Assembly: GCA_009665115.1 (NCBI GenBank)
Contig: WJXE01000089.1
Location: 1 to 11,058, forward strand
Direction of reading: 5' to 3'
Origin: Nitrosopumilales archaeon
Lineage (GTDB): Archaea > Thermoproteota > Nitrososphaeria > Nitrososphaerales > Nitrososphaeraceae
Length of the DNA: 11,058 bases
The notes under the pieces were generated by a model. That model searched no databases and had not been told where the DNA came from. It saw only the letters and a list, made by a program, of their open reading frames with translations. Below, piece after piece: positions 1 to 6,508 of this stretch. Each line of letters starts with the position of its first letter. The stretch's first letter is position 1. Position numbers and translations under genes: made by a program.

Positions 1-266
1 CTCTCCTGCTGTTCGAAAGCAGATCTTGAGATTCTCGTCTACTTTCCTAATTTTTCTGTAATATCAGGAATTGCTAATTTGTAAAAATAAGGCTTAAAAC
101 TCTCCAAAGATAGAAGCGGTGATTCATAGGAATCAACTTTGAATTCATTTCGTTCTAGCTCTTCTCGTAATGCTGCGTTAACGTCTGATTCATCGTCAGG
201 TAGAAGAACCCTAGTTAACATGATTATTGAGTTAGCTGCTCCTGCTTTCGCAACTATTCGTTTCAT
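1..266 (-). pseudogene. Response-regulator receiver domain remnant (partial at left edge)
   Basis: Read on the minus strand, the first part resembles a CheY-like receiver domain. VLLPDDESDV matches the usual beta-1 strand plus acidic pair (normally VDDE), and a stretch ending in YKLAIPDI matches the beta-3 strand with the phosphoacceptor Asp. After that Asp the family normally has about ten more residues of the type RMPxMxGxELY, but here the sequence goes straight to TEKLGK and a TAG stop at 38-40. Past the stop, in another frame, the DNA encodes ENLKICFRTAGE, which looks like the next receiver segment (beta-4, with the Thr-Ala switch). This suggests an internal deletion plus a frameshift. 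The first possible start is ATG at 266, with GGGAG about 8 nt upstream; an ATG at 221 lies closer to the domain edge. The gene may continue beyond base 1. The receiver origin is fairly secure; loss of function is inferred. Confidence 0.6.
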
Positions 267-598
267 CTTTTTTGCTCCCTTTTTCTATATTCATATTACA
301 TACTCGTCTCTTGTCTATTATACCGTCAGCGCCAAACTTACTTCCTTAAACATACAAGTTGTACCGCATCCCGTAAAGTGCCATCCCTACTTCGAGTGCC
401 CAGAGTCCCTACGAACCCAATCAGTGGGTAGATCAGAGATTCAAACCTACAAAGCCATTTCTAGCAGATACTAATTTCCTGCAAAGGCTGGATTCATGAT
501 AAATCATAGCTGCTTACAGACATCTAAACAGTGTAGTAGTCGCGGCGGTGTATGCTAATAGAGATAAGTCTAGTACAATGAAAGAAATTTTCATGTCA

Positions 599-610
599 TG
601 TTTGCAAACA
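599..610. repeat. Perfect 12-bp palindrome
   Basis: TGTTTGCAAACA is its own reverse complement. It lies 24 bp before a second, longer palindrome in the same gene-free stretch. It could be a dimeric regulator site, but no adjacent gene start makes this convincing. Confidence 0.5.
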
Positions 611-630
611 AATACAAACCCAGCCAAATT

Positions 631-659
631 CGCTTTATCTATTCAATAGATAACGCTTT
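631..659. repeat. 9-bp inverted repeat flanked by 6-bp direct repeats
   Basis: TTATCTATT (635-643) and AATAGATAA (645-653) are perfect inverted copies around a single C. The hexamer CGCTTT occurs at 631-636 and again at 654-659, just outside the arms. The arms are AT-rich with no following T-tract, so a terminator is unlikely. An operator-like site or the scar of an excised element are possibilities. Confidence 0.5.
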
Positions 660-850
660 GTAATTTGGGCTCGAAGTCTGCTTCAGATAAATAGACTAAA
701 AATAGGAACGGCTTACCTTGCTTCAATCTCGAAATGCATTTGCTAAGCAATCTTCCGACTGTTTACCGCCGCCAACACGCATAGAAAATAGGATTTTGTC
801 TCTCGTAATAGTAAGCATGGGTCGACTAAACTTGTTTTACATAAGTAATG

Positions 851-860
851 CTTTAATTTT
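851..860 (+). promoter_or_regulatory. Putative TATA box of tRNA-Cys
   Basis: CTTTAATTTT is centred about 28 nt upstream of the first base of the mature tRNA, the usual distance from an archaeal TATA box to the transcription start. It is supported by position and AT content only. Confidence 0.35.
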
Positions 861-883
861 GGAGAATTCAGGACTAAATCGAA

Positions 884-971
884 GGTGGGGTGGCAGAGCG
901 GCCATGCGTTCGCCTGCAGAAAAAATCCTGTAGTGAGCGAATATATAAGGGTTCGAATCCCTTCCCCACCT
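884..971 (+). tRNA. tRNA-Cys(GCA) with a 16-nt intron
   Basis: Stems can be drawn throughout. The acceptor stem is GGTGGGG (884-890) with CCCCACC (964-970). A short D stem is GCA (893-895) with TGC (905-907), with GG in the loop. The anticodon stem is TTCGC (909-913) with GCGAA (937-941). The variable loop has 5 nt (942-946). The T arm is AAGGG-TTCGAAT-CCCTT (947-963). The anticodon loop as transcribed is 23 nt; removing 920-935 leaves a 7-nt loop, CT-GCA-GA, giving anticodon GCA for cysteine. The discriminator at 971 is T, as expected for archaeal tRNA-Cys. CCA is not encoded and must be added after transcription. Identity rests on the anticodon, the discriminator and the splice fold agreeing. 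Confidence 0.9.
920..935 (+). other. Archaeal tRNA intron (position 37/38)
   Basis: The exon-intron borders fold into a bulge-helix-bulge. The central 4-bp helix is CTGC (914-917) with GTAG (930-933), including one G-U pair. The flanking 3-nt bulges are A918-G919-A920 and T934-G935-A936, and the anticodon stem forms the outer helix. Cleavage after the second base of each bulge removes exactly 920-935. This is the canonical geometry for the archaeal splicing endonuclease. At 16 nt the intron is short, and almost no inner helix can form. Confidence 0.85.
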
Positions 972-1080
972 TGCTAGATAAACTCTGATATGGCATTATT
1001 CCCTAGGTCCATTGCGCTCCTTTGGCCGAACTAACTATTTCAGCAAGAACCAAATAACCCGTACCTGCATTTTGGACAAT

Positions 1081-1248
1081 ATGCCTATCAACATCTCCAA
1101 ATGGATTGCCCTTATGATCCTCCCCCATGGAACGGTTAAGAATGAAGGAATTTTTTTTCTAATGCTCACAATTTTAATTGCGCTGATCATTTTAGCTATA
1201 GTTCTGCGAAAAAGGAGAAGCGAAAACGACGTGGCAGAGATGGACTAG
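1081..1248 (+). CDS. Possible small single-span membrane protein
   Basis: This 55-codon frame begins MPINISKWIALMILPHG and contains a clear hydrophobic segment of about 20 residues (IFFLMLTILIALIILAIVL), followed by the positive cluster RKRR and an acidic tail. That is the pattern of one membrane helix with a cytoplasmic C-terminus. An upstream in-frame TTG at 1012 would make it 78 aa, but the ATG at 1081 has an AT-rich element (AAATAAC, about 1052-1058) at the right distance for a leaderless start. I do not recognise the family. It could equally be the C-terminal membrane anchor left from a larger, decayed surface protein. Confidence 0.35.
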   Translation: MPINISKWIALMILPHGTVKNEGIFFLMLTILIALIILAIVLRKRRSENDVAEMD

Positions 1249-1358
1249 AGATCGATAGGCGGCTGCTGGCTACGTGGATGGGCAAGCTATAGTATTAATC
1301 ACATGCAGCAAGATGATTTTTCACGGAAATTCGGTGTTAGCGTCTCTGAGCTAGATTG

Positions 1359-1368
1359 GTTTATTAAC
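1359..1368 (+). promoter_or_regulatory. Putative TATA box of the fumarase/aspartase-family gene
   Basis: GTTTATTAAC is centred about 33 nt before the ATG at 1397, which would place the transcript start within some 5-10 nt of the start codon. No Shine-Dalgarno sequence is seen, consistent with a near-leaderless mRNA. Confidence 0.4.
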
Positions 1369-1396
1369 ACTTCTTTGGCAATGCCACACACTGATT

Positions 1397-2785
1397 ATGT
1401 CTTTTAGAGTTGATAAAGACTCGCTTGGGGATGTCAAGGTTCCCTCTGAAGCGTATTATGGTCCTTTTACGGTTAGAGCATCCTTGCAGTATACCGTTAC
1501 AGGAGAAAAGGCCCATCCGGACCTGATCCACGCATACACGATGATAAAGAGATCAGCTGCGCAGGCGAACATGGAACTTAACGTCCTTGATAAAACTATA
1601 GGAAGTGCGATCATAAAGAGCTGTGATGAAATTCTGAAGAACAGATTGCACGATCAATTCATAATCGATGCAATTAACTCTGGCGCTGGAACTGCACTTA
1701 ATATGAATATCAATGAAGTCGTGGCTAACCGCGCTCTTGAGATCTTGGGAAAGAAAAAGGGTGAATATGATGTCATTAGCCCCAACGACCACGTCAACAT
1801 GTCCCAATCAAGCAACGACACATTTCCTACAGCAATGCATGTTGCTATTATAGTTAATATTTTAGCAACGATCTCGGTACTAGAGGACCTAATCAGGTCG
1901 TTGGAGAGGAAAGCAATCGAGTTCAAAGACGCAATAAAAATTGGCCGGACTCATTTGATGGATGCCCTTCCAGTTACTCTTGGGATAGAATTCGGAGAAT
2001 ACGCATATTCGCTTGAAATCGCTAAGAAAAAATTCTATCAAGCTATTGATAACCTCCGGTACATTGGCCTCGGTGGCACTGCCGTAGGTACCGGTGTCAA
2101 TTCACCGAAAGGATTCAGCCAAATTGCAATTAGCCACCTTTCGGAAATCTCTGGATTGGATTTAAAACCATCTCCCAATATCTATTATTGTTTGCAGAGT
2201 AAGTTCGACGTGGCTAACTGTTCGTCCGCTCTCCGTAATCTCGCCTTGGAGTTAATTAAAATGGCCAATGACTTAAGGTTAATGGCCTCAGGTCCATATG
2301 CAGGATTTGCGGAAATTATTATCCCTGCCGTTCACGCTGGGTCTTCCATCATGCCGGGAAAGGTTAATCCCTCTCTTGCTGAATGTCTTAATATGATCTG
2401 CTTTAATATTGTCGGAAATGATGTATCAGTTGCATTGGCTGCCCAGGCCGGGCAGTTCGAGCTCAATGTGATGTTACCGGGAATGACGAAAAATGTTCTA
2501 GATTCGGCCAAGATGCTAAAAAATTTCCTACCGACATTTGCAAAAAATATGGTAGATGGCTTGGTAGCAAATTGGCAAACAATATCATCCCATGTGGATA
2601 AGAGTCCGATTCTTGTCACTCTACTAAATCCGTATATTGGGTACTTGAAAGCAGCCGAGATCTACAAGGAATCCGTGAAAACAGGAATCACCGTTCGACA
2701 GCTTGTCTTGAGTAGAGGCCTAATGTCAAAAGAAGAGCTAGATCGGGTATTGTCAAAAGATAATCTCTTAGGTGGCAGGGAGTAA
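1397..2785 (+). CDS. Class II fumarase / aspartate ammonia-lyase family protein
   Basis: This 462-aa protein has the usual length for the family. Fumarase interconverts fumarate and malate in the TCA cycle; aspartase deaminates aspartate to fumarate. Family motifs in order: DSLGDVKVP and YYG near the N-terminus, SGAGTALNMNINEV (95-108), NMSQSSNDTFPT (134-145), GRTHLMDALP (183-192) with the Thr-His pair, GTAVGTG (228-233), and the signature GSSIMPGKVNP (315-325), which holds the catalytic Ser, Lys and Asn. Some motifs favour fumarase (NDHVNMSQSSND), others aspartase (SGAGT, PAVHAGSS, AGQFELNVMLP). The Thr-His pair occurs in both fumarases and some aspartases and does not decide. Position 301 is Tyr where SGPR is nearly always found, and the usual Gln after GRTHL is Met. 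Superfamily is near certain; substrate is open. Confidence 0.9.
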   Translation: MSFRVDKDSLGDVKVPSEAYYGPFTVRASLQYTVTGEKAHPDLIHAYTMIKRSAAQANMELNVLDKTIGSAIIKSCDEILKNRLHDQFIIDAINSGAGTALNMNINEVVANRALEILGKKKGEYDVISPNDHVNMSQSSNDTFPTAMHVAIIVNILATISVLEDLIRSLERKAIEFKDAIKIGRTHLMDALPVTLGIEFGEYAYSLEIAKKKFYQAIDNLRYIGLGGTAVGTGVNSPKGFSQIAISHLSEISGLDLKPSPNIYYCLQSKFDVANCSSALRNLALELIKMANDLRLMASGPYAGFAEIIIPAVHAGSSIMPGKVNPSLAECLNMICFNIVGNDVSVALAAQAGQFELNVMLPGMTKNVLDSAKMLKNFLPTFAKNMVDGLVANWQTISSHVDKSPILVTLLNPYIGYLKAAEIYKESVKTGITVRQLVLSRGLMSKEELDRVLSKDNLLGGRE

Positions 2786-2853
2786 AAGATTGATGCCATT
2801 GGCACCAATTAAAATTTGCTATGCGCTGCTTCGTTTCTATATGTTCGATTTTC

Positions 2854-3150
2854 CTAGATTGGTTGTCTCGTGTGCCTCAGCTGTACAGCGATTCGCCAGT
2901 TGATTGTCCATTGGGCGCTGCCCACGTTCTATCCGTCAGATCCTACGGCCCCTGGGATATCAATAATTTAATTATCAAAAGTGCAGGTCACGGATGCCAC
3001 TTTTCCAGTTAATCTATCAAAGAGCTCCCCGATCAGTTCGGCCCAGTGCCTATTCGATTTCTTGGCGACGTCATTGTTTTGATTAATGGTAAGTCTCTGC
3101 ACGACTTTGGATTTAAAAGGTCTAGCCGATATTTCCTGTAGCAATAGCAA
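2854..3150 (-). pseudogene. Degraded gene of an unnamed conserved-looking family
   Basis: The minus strand reads protein-like from a TTG at 3150: SARPFKSKVVQRLTINQN, then NRHWAELIGELFDRLTGK, then ASVTCTFDN, where a TAA at 2968-2970 stops it. The same frame continues sensibly as IIDIPGAVGSDG, meets a TAG at 2929-2931, then reads NVGSAQWTIN before losing character and ending at a TAG (2854-2856). A stop codon (TAG, 3154-3156) also sits just before the TTG, and no ATG is available. From memory, the pattern LTGKxAS..TFDN..DIP..G..GSAxWxIN resembles a small uncharacterised archaeal protein of about 100 aa, but I cannot name it. Continuation of one frame through two stops is the main evidence for decay. 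Function is unknown. Confidence 0.5.
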
Positions 3151-3165
3151 GCTCTACGTAACCTT

Positions 3166-3173
3166 CAATTAAC
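3166..3173 (+). promoter_or_regulatory. Putative TATA element of the helical-protein gene
   Basis: CAATTAAC lies about 25 nt before the ATG at 3194, the spacing seen before other genes here, with no ribosome-binding site between. The match is weak. Confidence 0.25.
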
Positions 3174-3193
3174 AGTTTGATGATAGTTTTTTA

Positions 3194-3691
3194 ATGGGTG
3201 AAAGACTAAAGGACATAAGAGAAACAACATCTGATGCGGTATCGATAATTCGTGAACTTGGGGCACCGGGAGTACAAGAATCTCTAGGTAAAATCTTAGA
3301 AACAACAAAGGCTGCAAAAGAGATTGTAGACGCGCTCAAGGAACCTGAGTTTGTCAAGAATATTGAGAATATCAGACTGACTACTGAATCTATGCAGGAT
3401 GCTTCAATCAAAATTGAAAACACTATTCGTGAGATGAAGCAAACTGGAGTCCTCGAGCAGGCCAGAGAAGCAATAAAGACTGCAAACAATGTCTTGGATT
3501 CTCTCTCCACCAACAAGGATTTCGGCGAGATGAACGAAATTTTGAAGGCAACGTTGAGCTCAATAAGAGATCTTGTCGATGAGCTAAAACTTATTGTAGT
3601 CTCTTCCAAAAAAACAGGTACGCTCAACAATGCCGCAGCAATAATGAAAGAATCCTCAGATATGTATCGAAATATTGCTGGTTCAAAATAA
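3194..3691 (+). CDS. Helical, probably coiled-coil protein of unknown function
   Basis: The 165-aa product is almost entirely predicted helix: rich in Glu, Lys, Ala, Ile and Leu, with no Cys or Trp and only two Pro. Hydrophobic residues recur with heptad-like spacing, for example in LGKILETTKAAKEIVDAL and IMKESSDMYRNIAG. There is no signal peptide and no membrane span, so it is probably cytoplasmic. Repeated units of the form I-x-x-T-x-x-x-M/L-x-x-A suggest internal duplication or a long antiparallel bundle. I do not recognise a named domain. The start is ATG at 3194; no better upstream start is seen. It converges on the transporter gene, with 37 bp between the two stops. The Ser-rich frame on the opposite strand is its antisense shadow. 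Confidence 0.75.
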   Translation: MGERLKDIRETTSDAVSIIRELGAPGVQESLGKILETTKAAKEIVDALKEPEFVKNIENIRLTTESMQDASIKIENTIREMKQTGVLEQAREAIKTANNVLDSLSTNKDFGEMNEILKATLSSIRDLVDELKLIVVSSKKTGTLNNAAAIMKESSDMYRNIAGSK

Positions 3692-3728
3692 GACCAGTCT
3701 TATGCCATTAGAATAGTGCTATCTCCTG

Positions 3729-4475
3729 TCATCCTCCTCCCACATTAATTAGGCCAATCTTGACAAGTTCGGCTCCGATCCCGTACCCAACAAGCGCTAC
3801 GCCAGTTCCTAACCCTGCCATTTCAATTCCACCTTTGAACCAGTTTTTCTTTGCCATGCGACCTTTTATAGCTCCTACTATAAACGAAGAAACTACACTG
3901 ACTCCTATTGCTATTGCTATTGAGACCCCTGACGAAATTAATCCAGCTTTGACGGCAAAATATGGCAAGATAGGAAGAATGCCACCCAGCAAAAAAGCTC
4001 CGAACATGACGAGTGCACCCCTGAAAGGGCTTCCCAATATTTCCAAGTTTAGGCCTAACTCTTCTGTTAACATCGTCTTGAGCCACACATCCTTATTCGA
4101 GGTTATTTTATCGACTACTTTTTGGAGTTCGTCTCCTTGAAAGCCTTTGGCCTTGTATATATCAACTATTTCCTGGCGCTCCTTGTTAGGCAGATTTTCA
4201 ATTTCGAACTCTTCGCGTCTTATTTCCGATTCTAATATCTCTCTCTGAGATTTGACTGCTAGGTAATTCTGGACCGCCATCGCTTTGGCCCCGGTAAACA
4301 TCCCGACTAAAGCCGCCAATATCACAACATCTGCCGAAATTTGTGCTCCTCCGACGCCGGCAACGATGCCTAAGGATGTGTTTATGCCGTCACCAAATCC
4401 GAAGACGATATCCCGGATGTAGCTGCTTGCCTTTATATGGGGCTCGATATGCGTAGAACCTTTAATCAACTTCAA
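3729..4475 (-). CDS. VIT1/CCC1-family membrane transporter (iron/manganese type)
   Basis: This 248-aa integral membrane protein resembles the VIT1/CCC1 family, whose known members move Fe2+ or Mn2+ across membranes. Helix 1 contains FGFGDGINTSLGIVAGVGGA (25-44), with the conserved Asp at 29. Helix 2 ends in MAVQNYLAVKSQRE (66-79). Residues 80-140 form a Glu-rich soluble hairpin (ESEIRREEFEIE ... MLTEELGL) like the metal-binding domain of VIT proteins. Three more hydrophobic helices follow, around 153-175, 181-203 and 219-243. The usual Gly-Glu pair after MA in helix 2 is Gln-Asn here (69-70), so selectivity or activity may differ. The start is TTG at 4475, the only usable start downstream of an in-frame stop, with a TATA box 26 nt upstream. 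Family call is strong; the transported ion is not known. Confidence 0.85.
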   Translation of the reverse strand: MKLIKGSTHIEPHIKASSYIRDIVFGFGDGINTSLGIVAGVGGAQISADVVILAALVGMFTGAKAMAVQNYLAVKSQREILESEIRREEFEIENLPNKERQEIVDIYKAKGFQGDELQKVVDKITSNKDVWLKTMLTEELGLNLEILGSPFRGALVMFGAFLLGGILPILPYFAVKAGLISSGVSIAIAIGVSVVSSFIVGAIKGRMAKKNWFKGGIEMAGLGTGVALVGYGIGAELVKIGLINVGGG

Positions 4476-4495
4476 TCCCGTTATTTTGTCATTTC

Positions 4496-4505
4496 AATAT
4501 ATATA
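4496..4505 (-). promoter_or_regulatory. Putative TATA box of the VIT-like gene
   Basis: On the minus strand GTATATATAT is centred about 26 nt before the TTG at 4475, predicting a transcript that begins at or next to the start codon. The position supports TTG as the true start. Confidence 0.5.
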
Positions 4506-4663
4506 CGATAGCGCTGTATATAGATGGCTTCCAGGCGCTACTAATGGAGCAAAAACAAGAAATGACAGTAAGTGGTAAGTTACGGTTTTTGATATTCCCC
4601 GTATAACCTGTTTATACAATTCTCCGTTGCTTTTAAACTATTTATGCCGACAAACCAGAGTTC

Positions 4664-5002
4664 TCAGCTAGACAGATAATCCTGTAACTCGATTAGAGTA
4701 CGACATATTAAAGACGCGTAACCAACATACTGAGACAGGAAGTCGGCTGCGGATTTCAATGCAGCGCTACCTCTATAACCTTCGTCATATTTCATTTCTA
4801 CACTTCCCTTATCTGTCTTAATTAGGACCGTGATCAATGAATACTCGCCCAGGCGTGGATCGCCCGATTCAATATATTGACGTAATTCTATATGTTGTAT
4901 AATGAAACCTTGGCTTTCGCTCTTCCCGTTTTCTAAAAGAATTATGACAGCGTCAGGTTCTTTGTTCGCTCGATTATCGGAAATGTCGATTTTTTTGATC
5001 AT
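4664..5002 (-). CDS. Conserved-context protein of unknown function, 112 aa
   Basis: The start is ATG at 5002, 6 nt after the stop of the PurF-like gene, so the two are very likely co-transcribed. The sequence is mixed alpha/beta, with strands suggested by DAVIILLEN and YSLITVLIKTDKG, an acidic K-Y-D-E-G-Y segment, and a C-terminal helix around SAADFLSQYVGYASLICRTL. There is no signal peptide, no convincing membrane span and no zinc-binding pattern. I do not recognise a family. Its tight link to a catalytically dead amidotransferase homologue makes a physical partner or co-regulated protein a reasonable guess, but nothing in its own sequence shows this. Confidence 0.7.
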   Translation of the reverse strand: MIKKIDISDNRANKEPDAVIILLENGKSESQGFIIQHIELRQYIESGDPRLGEYSLITVLIKTDKGSVEMKYDEGYRGSAALKSAADFLSQYVGYASLICRTLIELQDYLSS

Positions 5003-5008
5003 TCCAGT

Positions 5009-6391
5009 CTACTTATTATAATCCAAGAATCTTACCCATTCTGGGAACCACAGATTATTTTCAGGTACGCCTATCCCACGTGCAAGTATTTCAGGACTAT
5101 TATAATACAGTGCATTGGCTCCTATTTCCCTGTTTACACTTTCGTTGAGTTCATCGATGGATGACACTTTGCCAACGTACTTGTTTGCGATCAATTCCCT
5201 GTTTTGGGTATACAGACCAACCTGCCTACCATCAGCAGTAGGGACGTAACTCACTAATATGACGACACAATTCACGCCAGCCTTGCGCAAATAATAAATT
5301 GTTTCTCGCGCGGTGCTGCCGGTCTGGATTGTGCCTTGCACAGATGCTATTTTTTTATTGCGAACTCGGTCTTGGATAATAAATTTGAGAGACTTCCCCG
5401 TGGTGAGTAACTTGTTTTTACTGACCTGTTCAGAGAAATCGATCATATGATCCGCGTCATCGTACCGATCCTTTATTATTCCCTCTGCCATCTCGAATTT
5501 TTTCCAGAAATTTTGATATTTAATGCTAAAACCGAGTGTCATGGGACGAGTATAGTCTGGCTCCGCATAAGCAGTATCAATCTGTTCTCCCATTTTACAC
5601 CCTAGGAAGTTTGCTTGTTCTCTTCCAATATTTTTTCTGATTTCATAGATACTTTTGTTGTTGAATAATGAGGTGACATGTGACTCTCTAATGAATTCAA
5701 ACGGATCCATGAGTATTGCCTCACGTGGCAAATTTGTCAATACCTCTTCGACCGCTCCTTTACGCAATGCAATCAGCGCACCTGCTCTTATGTCGTTAAA
5801 CGTCATGTCTTTTAGTGATGTGTGTAAAGAATTTTCCGAAGCGACAATGCTTAATGTTTTACTTTTGTTAGAGGCAATAACAAGTGGTTTGAATCCACTA
5901 CTGTTCCTGAAGGCATAGATGTCACCATCGACTTTAAATATCAAATTTCCACGGAGGTGCCTGTCCAGGAATTCTGCAGCTCTTTCAGGCTGCCCTCGTT
6001 CGATTAGCAATTTTGTGAAGATGTGATAAATCTTATAGAGCGAATCAGAGTCTTTTGCAGCTCCAATCAGCGGGTGTAGGTGAAGCTTTTCTGTGTCAAC
6101 AAAAAAACCGTCAAGAACTATTTGGATTGTGTGCATGCTATGAAATTGTGGCGATCTTTTTGATAGATATCCGATTGCGTTCTTACCGATCAATTTCTCT
6201 TTTCGTGCAAGTAACGATAACTTATCATCAGGTGGCAAAGACCCTTCTCCGCTTATAGCTTTCTTTGCTACTACCATTTTCCAGTATGCTTTTCCCCTAT
6301 GTTGAAGCATCCGCATACAATGCGACAGCAGATAGACAATGTTGTTGCTTACTGTTACATTAGTAGTGTTAATAGCAACAATTCCGGCCAA
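5009..6391 (-). CDS. PurF-like protein (GATase II + PRTase) lacking catalytic residues
   Basis: The 460-aa product has the length and domain order of amidophosphoribosyltransferase, which makes phosphoribosylamine in purine synthesis. The N-terminal glutaminase (about 1-220) shows MLQHRG (28-33) and SGFKPLVIASNKS (165-177), equivalent to the family's GFRPL region. The C-terminal half shows the family blocks FEFIRESHVTSLFNNKSIYE (231-250) and GIIKDRY (304-310). Key residues are gone. The nucleophilic Cys after Met is Ala (MAGI). The oxyanion Asn-Gly pair is Asp-Gly (94-95). The PRPP loop normally DDSIVRGTT is QGTIQTGST (352-360), without the acidic pair. It is therefore probably not a working PurF and more likely regulatory or structural. 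The start is TTG at 6391, the only start after an in-frame stop, with a TATA-like ATTTAAATAA about 35 nt upstream. Homology is strong; the inactive state is inferred. Confidence 0.85.
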   Translation of the reverse strand: MAGIVAINTTNVTVSNNIVYLLSHCMRMLQHRGKAYWKMVVAKKAISGEGSLPPDDKLSLLARKEKLIGKNAIGYLSKRSPQFHSMHTIQIVLDGFFVDTEKLHLHPLIGAAKDSDSLYKIYHIFTKLLIERGQPERAAEFLDRHLRGNLIFKVDGDIYAFRNSSGFKPLVIASNKSKTLSIVASENSLHTSLKDMTFNDIRAGALIALRKGAVEEVLTNLPREAILMDPFEFIRESHVTSLFNNKSIYEIRKNIGREQANFLGCKMGEQIDTAYAEPDYTRPMTLGFSIKYQNFWKKFEMAEGIIKDRYDDADHMIDFSEQVSKNKLLTTGKSLKFIIQDRVRNKKIASVQGTIQTGSTARETIYYLRKAGVNCVVILVSYVPTADGRQVGLYTQNRELIANKYVGKVSSIDELNESVNREIGANALYYNSPEILARGIGVPENNLWFPEWVRFLDYNK

Positions 6392-6421
6392 TATTGGATC
6401 CCAGCTGAAATCTGACCGAAG

Positions 6422-6431
6422 TTATTTAAAT
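6422..6431 (-). promoter_or_regulatory. Putative TATA box of the PurF-like operon
   Basis: On the minus strand ATTTAAATAA is centred about 35 nt before the TTG at 6391, predicting a leader of roughly 10 nt. It lies in the 117-bp divergent gap shared with the GTPase gene. Confidence 0.45.
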
Positions 6432-6508
6432 CTCTGTTTCTTATCGTCTGTTATCTCGGTAGAGATTTGAAAGACATTAATTCGGGTTAATAGAAATTTA
6501 TATAACTC

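Larger units (their letters stand above)
267..883. other. Gene-poor stretch before the tRNA
   Basis: I find no convincing protein gene on either strand in these 617 bases. The open frames are short, have no recognisable motifs, and the longest is mostly antisense to the receiver remnant. The stretch holds two palindromes (599-610 and 635-653) and a possible tRNA promoter at 851-860. Confidence 0.5.

Noticed and set aside
139..474. 111-codon plus-strand frame
   Set aside because: Its first part is antisense to the receiver remnant, and the rest has no recognisable motif or start signal. Probably chance.
718..933. 71-codon plus-strand frame
   Set aside because: It runs into the tRNA-Cys gene on the same strand and has no protein-like features.
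1303..1407. 34-codon frame (MQQDDFSRKFGVSVSELDW...) overlapping the start of the fumarase-family gene
   Set aside because: It spans the likely promoter of that gene, has no start signal of its own and no recognised motif. A leader peptide is possible but unsupported.
3169..3630. 153-codon Ser-rich minus-strand frame
   Set aside because: Antisense shadow of the Glu/Lys-rich helical protein. Its Ser/Phe-rich composition is what the complement of such codons gives.
3760..4140. 126-codon plus-strand frame rich in Pro/Thr/Ser
   Set aside because: Antisense shadow of the VIT-like transporter, which has clear family motifs.
4601..4617. GTATAA...TTATAC inverted repeat as an operator or terminator
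   Set aside because: Six-base AT-rich arms with a 5-bp spacer are expected by chance here, and no T-tract or gene start fits.
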